This document shows, piece after piece, positions 1 through 8,189 of a stretch of DNA of 64,000 bases. The number at the start of each line of letters is the position of its first letter. Position 1 is the first letter of the stretch. Made by a program: the position numbers and the translations under genes. The notes beneath the pieces were generated by a model, which did not search any database, was not told the origin of the DNA, and worked only from the letters and a program-made list of their open reading frames with translations. The stretch is from WTKD01 sp965243525 (GTDB lineage Bacteria > Spirochaetota > Spirochaetia > WTKD01), in contig OZ251568.1 of the NCBI GenBank assembly GCA_965243525.1, positions 1,550,001-1,614,000 on the forward strand, given 5' to 3'.

Positions 1-298
1 CTGTTGTAGGAAGCAAAATACGCTTGCACAATTCAAGCATCGCCACAATTGATGTTGATTTTGCTAATCCAAGTCCCTTGAGGGTCAATAATGATTGAAC
101 ATCTACGGTGTAATTGCTTTTTTCGAGGTAGGCAAGCAAATCCTCAGCAAGTTTCATAACGTTTTTTGATTTTGTCCCACTTCCCAATATGACTGCTAAA
201 AGTTCGGTATCCTTTAGATGATTGGCACCCCGGTCATAGAGAAGCCCTCGTGGATTTATTTTTTTTACATCTTGTGAAGATTTTCCTTTGTACAACAT
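1..298 (-). CDS. radC: RadC-family (UPF0758) protein, 5' part only
   Basis: Reading the minus strand from an ATG at 298 gives an open frame that runs off the left edge of the window. About 99 residues are visible. They match the N-terminal helix-hairpin-helix region of RadC proteins: a PRGLLYDRGA segment, then LKDTELLAVILGSGTKSKNV, then a helical stretch with LTLKGLGLAKS. The C-terminal JAB/MPN metal-binding domain would lie outside the window. Despite the name, a DNA repair role of RadC is not established. It is on the same strand as the sugar operon but separated from it by 110 bp with no clear terminator, so read-through is possible. Confidence 0.85.
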   Translation of the reverse strand, partial: MLYKGKSSQDVKKINPRGLLYDRGANHLKDTELLAVILGSGTKSKNVMKLAEDLLAYLEKSNYTVDVQSLLTLKGLGLAKSTSIVAMLELCKRILLPTT

Positions 299-408
299 AG
301 TATATAAACGTCCTGACTGTTCAAATTGATTTGAAAACAGATAGTGATTATGGAAATAGTGCTGCTATTCTCAGCGGGTAAGTATGATGTCGAGTTAGGG
401 AGGCACCC

Positions 409-2697
409 CTATGTGGCTTTGTTTGCGATCAATTTCCAAAAAACAACGTGGTAATCGCCATCGGCATCGGGAATACGCAATCCTTGGTGTTTGAGATAGG
501 CAGCATTGTACGTTTTATCTGTTTTGCTATCGGTATAGCTTGACCATCGATCATTGTTGATTGGCGGTAGTGCAAGTTGCTGTGTTAACATAACTCCGGG
601 TTTCAATGGCCGTGCATAGAAGATATAGAGCCGTTCACCCTGGTTTGCGGAAATCATCCATGCATATTCTGAGGATATTTCACGTGTTGAATGATTGTTT
701 TGCGATGATTGCAGGGGTCCAAGGAGTCGATACCAGATGCCACTGTGAAAATCATTTCTTTCTTGCACATATTGCTCGGAGAATTGGCGGCATAGGTCTG
801 ATTCTTCAGCAGAGAGTTCTTTTGGATTGAGTTCATATCCATAGGAATACGCCAATGCGGTGAGCGCGCGCGTAGTAATAGAAGGGGTTCTTCCGGCTTG
901 ATGTGTAGGTATCGGGGAAACATGGGATCCCATCATTTCTGGTGGAAATACGATTGATGTACCATATTGAATTGGTAATCGTTCGATTGCATCAGTTTGA
1001 TCGCTCGTCCAAAATCGGGGGAAATAATATGCGAGTCCAAGATCAAATCTTCCTCCACCGCCTGCGCAAGATTCAAAGAGAATATCAGGAAAGCGTTTTT
1101 GCAATGTGCCAAATACAGCATAAAATCCCAACATATAGGCGTGCATGAAAGATCCTTGTTCTTCTGGGCTTCGTATCGATGATGCTGGTTCAGTCATGTT
1201 TCTGTTCATATCCCATTTTACGTAATTTGGGCGCACTTCGCTAAAAATAGCAGTCAATCGATCAAGGATATACTCCTGAACAGCAGGGTTGGAAAGATCA
1301 AGGACATATTGATTCCGAGCCTGTGTGAGTGGTCGTTCTGCAATCTGAATCGCCCATTCGGGATGCTGTGTGAACAAGGTGCTATTTGGTGATATCATTT
1401 CAGGTTCAACCCAGATGCCAAAATCAAGCCCAACCTCCCGCACTTTTTTCGCAAGGTGATCGAGTCCATTTGGAAACAACGTTGTGTTGACCCACCAGTC
1501 TCCAAGGGAAGATGTGTCATCTCTTCTCCGTGAGAACCAACCATCGTCAAGAACCAAAAGTTCTGCACCGATGCGTTTTCCGTTCTCTGCGAGCTCCACA
1601 ATCTTTTCTTCGCTGATATCGAAATACATTGCTTCCCAGCTGTTGATGATGATCTTTCGTGGAGTCTCTCTCCATCGAGGAGGAGATACAACGGTGCGAA
1701 TAGTTTGATGATATGCATGGCTCAGCCCGTTGACTCCTGTTCTACTGTGTGCGAGCACTGCCATGGGAGTGTCGATGGATTCCTGTCCTGACAGGGTCTT
1801 GTGAAATTTATAGATCCCAATGCTTATTCTGCACTGTTCATGCTCATCGAGCGAACAAGAGGCTTGGAAATTGCCACTGTATCCAAGTGCAAATCCCAAA
1901 GCTTCACCACTGTGTTCGTTGGTGTGTTGATCAAGCAAGGCGATGAATGGGGATGTTTTATGACTGCTCGCGCCATTGGATGCTGAAATCTGATGGAGTC
2001 CTGCACTTAATGGGGTTCGTTGCACATGTCGTTCCCGAGCCCATGATCCAAACAGATAGAGCAAATCCTTTTTTGCTCCAGGAAGATCAAAAGTCGCTGA
2101 TTCTGGATTGCGAATAAACAATGGTTCAGCGCCATTATTGGAAATGCGAGTCCATCGAAACAGGCAAGGACAATCAGGGTGGATGGCATAGAAGAGGGCG
2201 ACGTGTAATGGACGATGGAGATCGACCAATCGGATGCAGAGCGTTTTCCACAAGGTGTTTTGTATAACAGAATCATCATCAAGGTGCACCAGAGGCATGT
2301 GTTCTGGTTGGAGAATTTCGTCGTGTATTGTGTATGCATCGAACTGTAATGAATATGCCTCGCTGCCATCTGGAAATCTGCATTCAAAAACAGTTTCTCG
2401 AAGGTCACCGCATCCCCAACTAGGCCGCTCAAAAGGGAGGCTTCCTAATGCATACCCTTCATTCGCATGAGGAAATTCATGCAATGGTTGCTGGGGAGAA
2501 GTTTTTGGCATATAACTCAAGGAACGAGGGTCTAGTATTTCAGAGGGGTTGATCCCAACGCGCAAAGGGGTGCCAAAATAGAGATGCAAGAGGTGGCGAG
2601 TATCGAATACGCAGCAACTATAGGAAAAATACTGATTTTCGAGGATGAATAGAGGATTATCGGGGCTGGGATAAGAAACGTGAATAGTGGAAGCCAT
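409..2697 (-). CDS. alpha-galactosidase, glycoside hydrolase family 36
   Basis: A 762-residue protein of the usual length for GH36 alpha-galactosidases of the RafA/AgaA type. It should hydrolyse terminal alpha-1,6-galactose from raffinose, melibiose or related oligosaccharides in the cytoplasm, since no signal peptide is seen. The central barrel carries the LVLDDGWF motif (about 382-389) and the nucleophile Asp496 in YVKWDMNRN. The CAGGGGRFDLG segment follows, and Asp566 in WTSDQTDA is the expected acid/base. The ATG at 2697 lies 7 nt after the stop of the upstream permease gene, so it is the last gene of the binding protein-permease-permease-galactosidase operon. This order resembles msmEFG-aga. 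The exact natural sugar is inferred. Confidence 0.93.
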   Translation of the reverse strand: MASTIHVSYPSPDNPLFILENQYFSYSCCVFDTRHLLHLYFGTPLRVGINPSEILDPRSLSYMPKTSPQQPLHEFPHANEGYALGSLPFERPSWGCGDLRETVFECRFPDGSEAYSLQFDAYTIHDEILQPEHMPLVHLDDDSVIQNTLWKTLCIRLVDLHRPLHVALFYAIHPDCPCLFRWTRISNNGAEPLFIRNPESATFDLPGAKKDLLYLFGSWARERHVQRTPLSAGLHQISASNGASSHKTSPFIALLDQHTNEHSGEALGFALGYSGNFQASCSLDEHEQCRISIGIYKFHKTLSGQESIDTPMAVLAHSRTGVNGLSHAYHQTIRTVVSPPRWRETPRKIIINSWEAMYFDISEEKIVELAENGKRIGAELLVLDDGWFSRRRDDTSSLGDWWVNTTLFPNGLDHLAKKVREVGLDFGIWVEPEMISPNSTLFTQHPEWAIQIAERPLTQARNQYVLDLSNPAVQEYILDRLTAIFSEVRPNYVKWDMNRNMTEPASSIRSPEEQGSFMHAYMLGFYAVFGTLQKRFPDILFESCAGGGGRFDLGLAYYFPRFWTSDQTDAIERLPIQYGTSIVFPPEMMGSHVSPIPTHQAGRTPSITTRALTALAYSYGYELNPKELSAEESDLCRQFSEQYVQERNDFHSGIWYRLLGPLQSSQNNHSTREISSEYAWMISANQGERLYIFYARPLKPGVMLTQQLALPPINNDRWSSYTDSKTDKTYNAAYLKHQGLRIPDADGDYHVVFWKLIANKAT

Positions 2698-2703
2698 GAA
2701 TGA

Positions 2704-3561
2704 CTAGCCTTTTACACTCCCAAGGGTCAGACCTGCAACGAATTGCCTTTGGAGCACGAAAAACACGATGATCGATGGCAAGGCTGCAACGATGGAACCT
2801 GCAGAAATCAGATTCCAGGATATCGACCATTTTCCTCGGAGGGCCTGCAATCCAAAGGTGATAGGACGTGCGGCGTCACTCTGCACAAGTGTTAATGCCC
2901 AAAAAAAGTCATTCCAGATAAATGTAAACAAGAGTACGCCTAACGATGCCAATGCAGGGCGAATGAGGGGAAGAATGACTTGAAAAAATATACGTATCTC
3001 GCTTGCTCCTTCTATGCGAGCTGATTCAACTACAGATATCGGGAGATCAGCGATGAAATTTCGTAGGAAAAACGTAGCAAATCCAATTTGAAATGCAGTG
3101 TGGAAGAGGATCAATGCAAATTTGGTGTCGAGCAGATTAAATGAGTGAAACATGGTGCGGACAGGGATCATGAGTATCTGAAAAGGTACGAAATTTCCTG
3201 CGATGAACATAGCATACAGAAGAATGCTTCCACGGAATTTATGGATGGCAAGGGCATAGCCCGCCATAGAACTGAACAAGATGGCAAAGGTAACCGCAGG
3301 GACTGTTATGATGATTGAGTTAAGAAAGTATTGAAGCAGAGGGCTGCGGTCGGGATTGAACACCTCGCCATAATTTTCTGCAAATTTAAATTCACTTGGC
3401 CATCCCCAATAATTCCCTGCGATAATATCAGCATTGCTCCGTAGGGAGGTTAGAACAATCGCAACCATTGGCAGCAACCATATTAACAGACATATGGGAA
3501 TTGCTATCTTGTATATTATTCGAATTGAAATATTTTGTTGTTGGATTGGTGTTGGAAACAT
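2704..3561 (-). CDS. sugar ABC transporter permease (MalG/MsmG type)
   Basis: A 285-residue inner-membrane protein with about six hydrophobic segments. It carries the CUT1-family permease signature: the cytoplasmic EAA loop is VVESARIEGASEIRIFFQVI, followed by LPLIRPALASLG. It should pair with the other permease (3564-4520) to form the membrane channel. The start is ATG 3561, preceded by a GAGAGG ribosome-binding site, and the gene begins 2 nt after the stop of the first permease. No ATPase gene is present here. As in many CUT1 systems, a shared MsmK/MalK-type ATPase encoded elsewhere probably powers it. Confidence 0.92.
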   Translation of the reverse strand: MFPTPIQQQNISIRIIYKIAIPICLLIWLLPMVAIVLTSLRSNADIIAGNYWGWPSEFKFAENYGEVFNPDRSPLLQYFLNSIIITVPAVTFAILFSSMAGYALAIHKFRGSILLYAMFIAGNFVPFQILMIPVRTMFHSFNLLDTKFALILFHTAFQIGFATFFLRNFIADLPISVVESARIEGASEIRIFFQVILPLIRPALASLGVLLFTFIWNDFFWALTLVQSDAARPITFGLQALRGKWSISWNLISAGSIVAALPSIIVFFVLQRQFVAGLTLGSVKG

Positions 3562-3563
3562 CT

Positions 3564-4520
3564 TTACCTCTCGTTTTTAACCACTGATCGCAAAAATATA
3601 GCGATGAAAATTGCCATGATAAGAAATAGTATAACGGCAATTGCAGCTCCATAGCCCATCTTAAAATTAAACAGGGCTTCTTCGTACATAAAATAGGCGA
3701 GCACATTGCTTCTTCCAAAAGGGCCCCCATTGGTCATGATTGCAATAAGGTCGAAACTTCGTAAAGCACCGATAACCGTAACCACAATAGCGATGAAACT
3801 TGCTGAGCGAAGTTGCGGAATGATTATTCGAAACAACATAGAAAAACCATATGCACCATCAATACGGGCAGCTTCAACGATTTGTCCATCCATACTGGTT
3901 AATCCAGTGAGATAGAGGATCATGCAATAGGCGGTTTGTGGCCACAATGCCGCGAGGATGATCCCATACGTTGCAAATTTCTCGTCAGCGAGGATCGGTA
4001 TGGGCTCTTGCCCAATAGCCCGGGCGATTGCTGCAAGAATGCCCAAGTCGGGATTGTAAAACCATGAAAAAATCAACCCGATGACAACGAGATTTATAAC
4101 AAATGGAAAGAAAAACAATGATTTTGCAATGCGAATTCCATGGATTTCCTGGTTTAAGAACAAGGCAAGAGTGAGCCCAAATACCGGCGCAAGCAGCATT
4201 AAAATCAACCATGTGAAGTTGTTCCCTATTGAAATATAGAAATCGCTATCACCAAATAGGTCTCGATAATTTTGAAGCCCAACCCATGTCATTTCCCCAA
4301 ATCCACTCCAGGTGTTGAAGCTAATCCAAATGCTTTGCAAAACCGGCCATATAACAAAGCCTAGAAACAAGATCATTGCCGGAGCAAGGAAAAAGATTGG
4401 TGAAAGATTGTATTTTATCTGCATCCATCGATACTCTGTTAGACGGGGAGCAGATAGGACCAGTTTCTTTTTTGGTAAGGATGATGCTGCTGCAGGTGTT
4501 AATTCAGGATTTTTTTGCAT
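3564..4520 (-). CDS. sugar ABC transporter permease (MalF/MsmF type)
   Basis: A 318-residue permease of the CUT1 (MalF-like) family, with a hydrophilic N-terminal extension of about 40 residues, then roughly six transmembrane helices. The EAA motif is VEAARIDGAYGFSMLFRIII. The likely start is ATG 4520 (MQKNPEL...), because AGGAG lies 4-5 nt upstream; an in-frame ATG at 4544 would lack a site. It follows the binding-protein gene after a hairpin at 4551-4590 that may limit its transcription. Together with the next permease it should import the oligosaccharide cleaved by the GH36 enzyme. Confidence 0.92.
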   Translation of the reverse strand: MQKNPELTPAAASSLPKKKLVLSAPRLTEYRWMQIKYNLSPIFFLAPAMILFLGFVIWPVLQSIWISFNTWSGFGEMTWVGLQNYRDLFGDSDFYISIGNNFTWLILMLLAPVFGLTLALFLNQEIHGIRIAKSLFFFPFVINLVVIGLIFSWFYNPDLGILAAIARAIGQEPIPILADEKFATYGIILAALWPQTAYCMILYLTGLTSMDGQIVEAARIDGAYGFSMLFRIIIPQLRSASFIAIVVTVIGALRSFDLIAIMTNGGPFGRSNVLAYFMYEEALFNFKMGYGAAIAVILFLIMAIFIAIFLRSVVKNER

Positions 4521-4550
4521 AGTAGCTCCTCTAGTGTATAGCACTATAAA

Positions 4551-4590
4551 ACTAATAAAAAGCCGACCGGAATATATTTCACGATCGGCT
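4551..4590 (-). terminator. intra-operon terminator/attenuator after the sugar-binding protein gene
   Basis: On the minus-strand transcript a 9-bp stem (AGCCGATCG pairing with CGGTCGGCT, with one G-U pair) closes a 12-nt loop. It is followed directly by TTTTTATTAG. It lies between the binding-protein stop (4620) and the first permease start (4520). Such a position is usually read as a partial terminator that lets the binding protein be made in excess over the permeases. Confidence 0.8.
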
Positions 4591-4619
4591 CTTTTAGTTA
4601 AACTTATGGAAGAAAAAGA

Positions 4620-5864
4620 TTAGTTAAATATCTTCTTTCTTTCTTCATCTAAACGAGCGCGAATAGTTGCTTCTCGCTCTGGATAGATCATAAATTCTTG
4701 AAACCCTTCCATGCCTACTGATGCCATCTCTGGATGAGTGTCTCTGTCGTAAAACTGAGCAAGTCCATCTGCATTGTTCAACATGTTGAATCCCTGCAAG
4801 ACGAAGCGATCTTCTGGTTCGCGACTGTATTTGTTTGGTGGAATATTTCCAACAGCGTATGCAAAATCAGCCAAGACTTCTGGACGTGATGCAAATTCGA
4901 GAAACAATTTTGCTTCTTCGGGGTTCTTTGCGCCAGCAGGAATAAGATATGCTTCGGTTGGTGCATCTTCATAGACACCAATTGATGGATTCATGATGGG
5001 GAATTGGAAAAATCCAATATCATCCAAAACGCCTGCACTCTTAAGATCCGGAGTGATGAAATTTCCAATGAGATACATTGCAGCTTCACCGTTGATCAGA
5101 GGAGCTTGAGCTTCTTGCCAAGAATAGGCGGCATGATCCGCAAGAAAATAACCACTTTCAAGAAGTTTTGCCCACGCATCAAAAACGGCATCCAATTTTG
5201 GATCGAGATAACTGACATCACCATTTGTCAATGCAATGTGATAATCAAATCCATTGATACGCAAATTGAGATAATCAAACCATCCGGCCGCAGTCCAGAG
5301 GAATTTTGTTCCAATTGTTATAGGGGTGACGCCATTTGAAGCAAGTACTGCACATACTTCTAGGTATTCATCCCAGGTAGTTGGAACGCTGAGTCCGAAT
5401 CGATCAAAAATATCGGTTCGATAATAGACTCCCCACTGATAATAACCGAAGGGAACACCGTATTGACGGTCATCAACGGTAAATGCTGGTTTACTGGAAG
5501 CCATGGAATCATTAAAATCTGCGTCTTCCCAAAGATCAGTGATGTCAAGAATAAGTCCTTGATCAACAAAGAAACGCATGCGGTTTCCTGCAAACCACAA
5601 GGCAACATCCGGTGGGTTTGACCCAAGGAAGTTTCGGATTGCGGTTTTGTATGCTTCGTGGTCAAAGCCATTTAGCGTGACATCAATGTCGGGATACTCC
5701 GCCATAAACGCGTCCACAAGGGCTTCGAATGCAGCTTTTGGAGCAGGGTCCGAAAGGTTTGAATTGATTACTAATTCACCTGAACCAGTACTTTCACCAT
5801 CGCCACCTGCAAACAGAACGAGTGATGCAGTCAGTAATAACACTATTACACTAATTTTCTTCAT
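4620..5864 (-). CDS. extracellular sugar-binding protein of ABC transporter
   Basis: A 414-residue family-1 extracellular solute-binding protein (MsmE/MalE-like). The start is ATG 5864, with AAGGAG 5 nt upstream, which gives MKKISVIVLLLTASLVLFA as a signal peptide and GGDGES at the mature N-terminus. There is no lipobox Cys. Typical features are LVDAFMAEYPDIDVTLNGF near the N-terminus and the hinge-type segment YGVPFGYYQWGVYYRTDIFD. It should capture the galactosyl-oligosaccharide in the periplasm for the two downstream permeases. A longer in-frame start at 5921 exists but would bury the signal sequence and overlap the promoter. Confidence 0.92.
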   Translation of the reverse strand: MKKISVIVLLLTASLVLFAGGDGESTGSGELVINSNLSDPAPKAAFEALVDAFMAEYPDIDVTLNGFDHEAYKTAIRNFLGSNPPDVALWFAGNRMRFFVDQGLILDITDLWEDADFNDSMASSKPAFTVDDRQYGVPFGYYQWGVYYRTDIFDRFGLSVPTTWDEYLEVCAVLASNGVTPITIGTKFLWTAAGWFDYLNLRINGFDYHIALTNGDVSYLDPKLDAVFDAWAKLLESGYFLADHAAYSWQEAQAPLINGEAAMYLIGNFITPDLKSAGVLDDIGFFQFPIMNPSIGVYEDAPTEAYLIPAGAKNPEEAKLFLEFASRPEVLADFAYAVGNIPPNKYSREPEDRFVLQGFNMLNNADGLAQFYDRDTHPEMASVGMEGFQEFMIYPEREATIRARLDEERKKIFN

Positions 5865-5892
5865 ATATACTCCTTTTGATATATTTAGAGGC

Positions 5893-5921
5893 ATTTTATA
5901 CTTTTCTACGGAGAAAGTCAA
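5893..5921 (-). promoter_or_regulatory. sigma-70-type promoter of the sugar ABC/alpha-galactosidase operon
   Basis: The minus strand has TTGACT (5921-5916), a 17-nt spacer and TAAAAT (5898-5893), about 29 nt before the binding-protein ATG at 5864. The leader carries the AAGGAG ribosome-binding site. Confidence 0.75.
5901..5917. promoter_or_regulatory. candidate LacI-family operator inside the promoter spacer
   Basis: CTTTTCTACGGAGAAAG is an imperfect inverted repeat (CTTTTCT / AGAAAG) around a CG-containing centre. It lies between the -35 and -10 boxes of the sugar operon. The adjacent lacI-type gene makes a repressor site here plausible. No second identical copy was found, so the assignment is inferred from position and symmetry only. 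Confidence 0.35.
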
Positions 5922-6217
5922 GAGAGGCAGTGTTTCCTAGATGGGTGCGGGAAATAATTCGACATATTTGGCAATTCCACAAAATCTTTGATGATTTATG
6001 TCAATTTATTAAATGTTTTTTTGGAATGCATAGACGTATATTCATAAATTTGTTTATTCTTCGTCTTATTCCGTTTTCTTTCTCTCAAAATGCTAGGAAT
6101 ATGTCCTTTTTGCATGTTTGTCTACAGCAGCAGTGCTAGCAAAGGATGCTTCATTGCGAACTGTATAACTGGATCAGTGTTTAGATAAATGTCAAAGAAT
6201 GCTCATTGAATGATCAA
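5922..6217. other. intergenic region between sugar operon promoter and LacI gene
   Basis: With the leader and promoter, this forms a 353-bp gene-free stretch (5865-6217). It is AT-rich and has no convincing open frame or RNA gene. A short imperfect palindrome around GTGCTAGCA (about 6133-6141) is the only other symmetric element noticed. Confidence 0.5.
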
Positions 6218-7219
6218 TCAGGCTGATAATGTCGTAGATTCTCGAATGATGAGCTTGGAGTTAAGAGTTATTTGTTGTGGAGGATGTTTGCGGCCCCCTT
6301 TAATGCGGTGTAACAAGAGTTCAAGGGCGTTCTTTCCTATATCGTATGTAGGTTGCTTGATAACGGTGATTGTGGGTGAAACAATATTGGTCCACATAGT
6401 TTCGTCAAAACAGGCGAAAGCGATATCTTGTGGGATGGAGATGTTTAATTCTTTTAGTTTTCGAAAGCATCCTCCGGCGAGAAGCCCATTGGTTACAATG
6501 ATTGCATCTGGATGTAAATCGCTGCGAAGAAGCTCATCAGTAATGGCGTATCCATTATTACCATGCAGTGCAGCAGAAAAGATATGCGATTTTGTGGATG
6601 TGATGCCGTGGTCTCGCATCGATTGGATGAAGCCTTGCACACGTAATTTGGTTGTATAGGTATATTCGTCAGCTACAAATATCGGGCGTTTTTTCCCTAT
6701 TGAAAATAGATGTTCTGTCAGGGTATATGCAGCTTGCATATTGTCTATGACCACTGCATCAACCGCAGTTGACTCTATTTGACGATCAATACATACACAG
6801 GGAATTTCTAGAACATCGAATGTTTCAGTGGTATGGGGTGCATTGCTTGCCGGTGAAAATATAATTCCTGCGACATGCTCGTCCTTCATGAGTTCGATAT
6901 AAGTTTTCTCTTTTTCGATCTTTTCATCGGTATTACATAAAAATATGTTGTAACCGCGTTTAAACGCTTCGTCTTGGATAATCCGACTAATGCGAGTGAA
7001 AAAAGTGTTTTGTATGTCAGCGACGATGAGGCCAATGATGTTGGATTTTTGAACCCTGAGGCTTCGGGCAACGCGGTTGGGGCGATAGGAGAGTGCCTTA
7101 ACAGATTTCAGGACACGGGCCTTTATTGTGGAGCTTACCGGATTTTTTCCCGAGAGAACACGAGATACCGTTGCTGTTGAAACCTTGGCGTGAAGGGCTA
7201 CTTCTTTAATACTACTCAT
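6218..7219 (-). CDS. LacI/GalR-family transcriptional regulator
   Basis: A 333-residue regulator. Residues 1-50 form the LacI helix-turn-helix and hinge helix (SSIKEVALHAKVSTATVSRV, then YRPNRVARSL). Residues 60-330 are a periplasmic-binding-protein-like sugar sensor with IGLIVADIQNTFFTRI and the usual VVIDN and ACFDE strands. It sits upstream of the sugar ABC/alpha-galactosidase operon on the same strand, so it is probably that operon's sugar-responsive repressor. The start is ATG 7219 and no ribosome-binding site is evident. The effector is not deducible; galactose or an alpha-galactoside is the simplest guess. Confidence 0.9.
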   Translation of the reverse strand: MSSIKEVALHAKVSTATVSRVLSGKNPVSSTIKARVLKSVKALSYRPNRVARSLRVQKSNIIGLIVADIQNTFFTRISRIIQDEAFKRGYNIFLCNTDEKIEKEKTYIELMKDEHVAGIIFSPASNAPHTTETFDVLEIPCVCIDRQIESTAVDAVVIDNMQAAYTLTEHLFSIGKKRPIFVADEYTYTTKLRVQGFIQSMRDHGITSTKSHIFSAALHGNNGYAITDELLRSDLHPDAIIVTNGLLAGGCFRKLKELNISIPQDIAFACFDETMWTNIVSPTITVIKQPTYDIGKNALELLLHRIKGGRKHPPQQITLNSKLIIRESTTLSA

Positions 7220-7246
7220 AAAAATGAATATTAATTTCTACTATTA

Positions 7247-7287
7247 AGTGTACTAGTAATACTACTATGTATTAGTCTAACAGACAA
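7247..7287 (-). promoter_or_regulatory. putative promoter and operator of the LacI-family gene
   Basis: The minus strand has TTGTCT (7287-7282), a 17-nt spacer and TAGTAT (7264-7259). Just downstream, 7247-7263 (AGTGTACTAGTAATACT) is an imperfect inverted repeat centred on ACTAGT, which could be an autoregulatory operator. Confidence 0.4.
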
Positions 7288-7386
7288 GCGTAAAGTCGTT
7301 CTTACGGCTATAGATATGGTATGGTTTTTGATCTGTAAAACAGAAAAACACAACTATGTGGTTTATTTTTTTCTTCTGATTAGTTA

Positions 7387-7395
7387 TGCTATACT
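7387..7395 (+). promoter_or_regulatory. extended -10 promoter, predicted leaderless transcript
   Basis: TGC TATACT (extended -10) ends 6 nt before the ATG at 7402. Initiation 6-7 nt after the -10 would fall on the start codon. Only a T-rich stretch occupies the -35 position. Confidence 0.55.
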
Positions 7396-7401
7396 TCTAT
7401 C

Positions 7402-7998
7402 ATGGCTCACATGAAAACGGCATTAGAAATTGCATTAGAAAAGCTCAGCGACGTAAAAGCGGATCCTCAGTTGGTGGAAAAAAAGAAATACGAGGACATT
7501 GGCAAGCGGTTGTTTGGACGCGTTCGCACTCAGCAAGTAGACGATGTATACAAAGAGATTGAATCATACCCAGAAGAGAAGCGTGAATATGTCCAAGATG
7601 GTTTTTTAGCGGTCTATATGCAGGCAATTAGTTTGCCACAGAGCGAAGAACAACTTGAATCCATTGATGAATTGCAGCGTTGTGCGGAACTCTTTGTGGA
7701 TAATCCATCCCAACTCAGACAGCCATTTTCGCAATTGGAAAGCATTTCTCGACAATATCTATCGGTAATCAAACAGATTGACACTATGCTGGAGGAACAT
7801 TTTGCTCCTATTTTGAAAGAACGCGAAGCGCAGATGGCACAAAAACTAGGATATGCAGTTAAGCTTGACTTTGCGGCTATGCCAGAATACATACAACAGC
7901 GCAACCAAACGATCAACCAATACCGAGAAAAATTCAACGCCGAACTTCAGGGCTTTAAAAATCAATTGCAAGCATTGCTAACGAAGTATTCCGCATGA
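7402..7998 (+). CDS. conserved hypothetical cytoplasmic protein, predicted helical
   Basis: A 198-residue protein with no signal peptide or membrane segment. It is rich in Glu, Gln and Lys and appears almost entirely helical, with probable coiled-coil stretches (about 80-150 and 165-195). The N-terminus MKTALEIALEKL resembles small hypothetical proteins I associate with spirochaetes. No catalytic motif was recognised. Two starts are possible: ATG 7402, 6 nt after an extended -10, or ATG 7411. Neither has a Shine-Dalgarno sequence. Function unknown; it stands alone before ychF. Confidence 0.8.
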   Translation: MAHMKTALEIALEKLSDVKADPQLVEKKKYEDIGKRLFGRVRTQQVDDVYKEIESYPEEKREYVQDGFLAVYMQAISLPQSEEQLESIDELQRCAELFVDNPSQLRQPFSQLESISRQYLSVIKQIDTMLEEHFAPILKEREAQMAQKLGYAVKLDFAAMPEYIQQRNQTINQYREKFNAELQGFKNQLQALLTKYSA

Positions 7999-8189
7999 TC
8001 AATTTAAAGAGAAGAATATTCTTCAGAGCGATGCAGGATTAAGAAGGGGCACGTTGACGCTATGCATTGCTTTCCACTCCAGCTATCCAAGGGTATGTTT
8101 TTTGATACGCTATTGTTGCTGGCAGCGTCGAAAATACACGGACCTGCATCCTTGTTGAAAAACCATCACAAGAAATGGGAGGGTGCGTA

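Noticed and set aside
2007..2432. 141-codon minus-strand frame inside the alpha-galactosidase gene
   Set aside because: Shadow frame of the GH36 gene with no family resemblance.
8011..8024. Perfect palindrome GAAGAATATTCTTC after the 7402-7998 gene
   Set aside because: No loop for a hairpin, no T-run and no nearby promoter; could be chance in AT-rich sequence.
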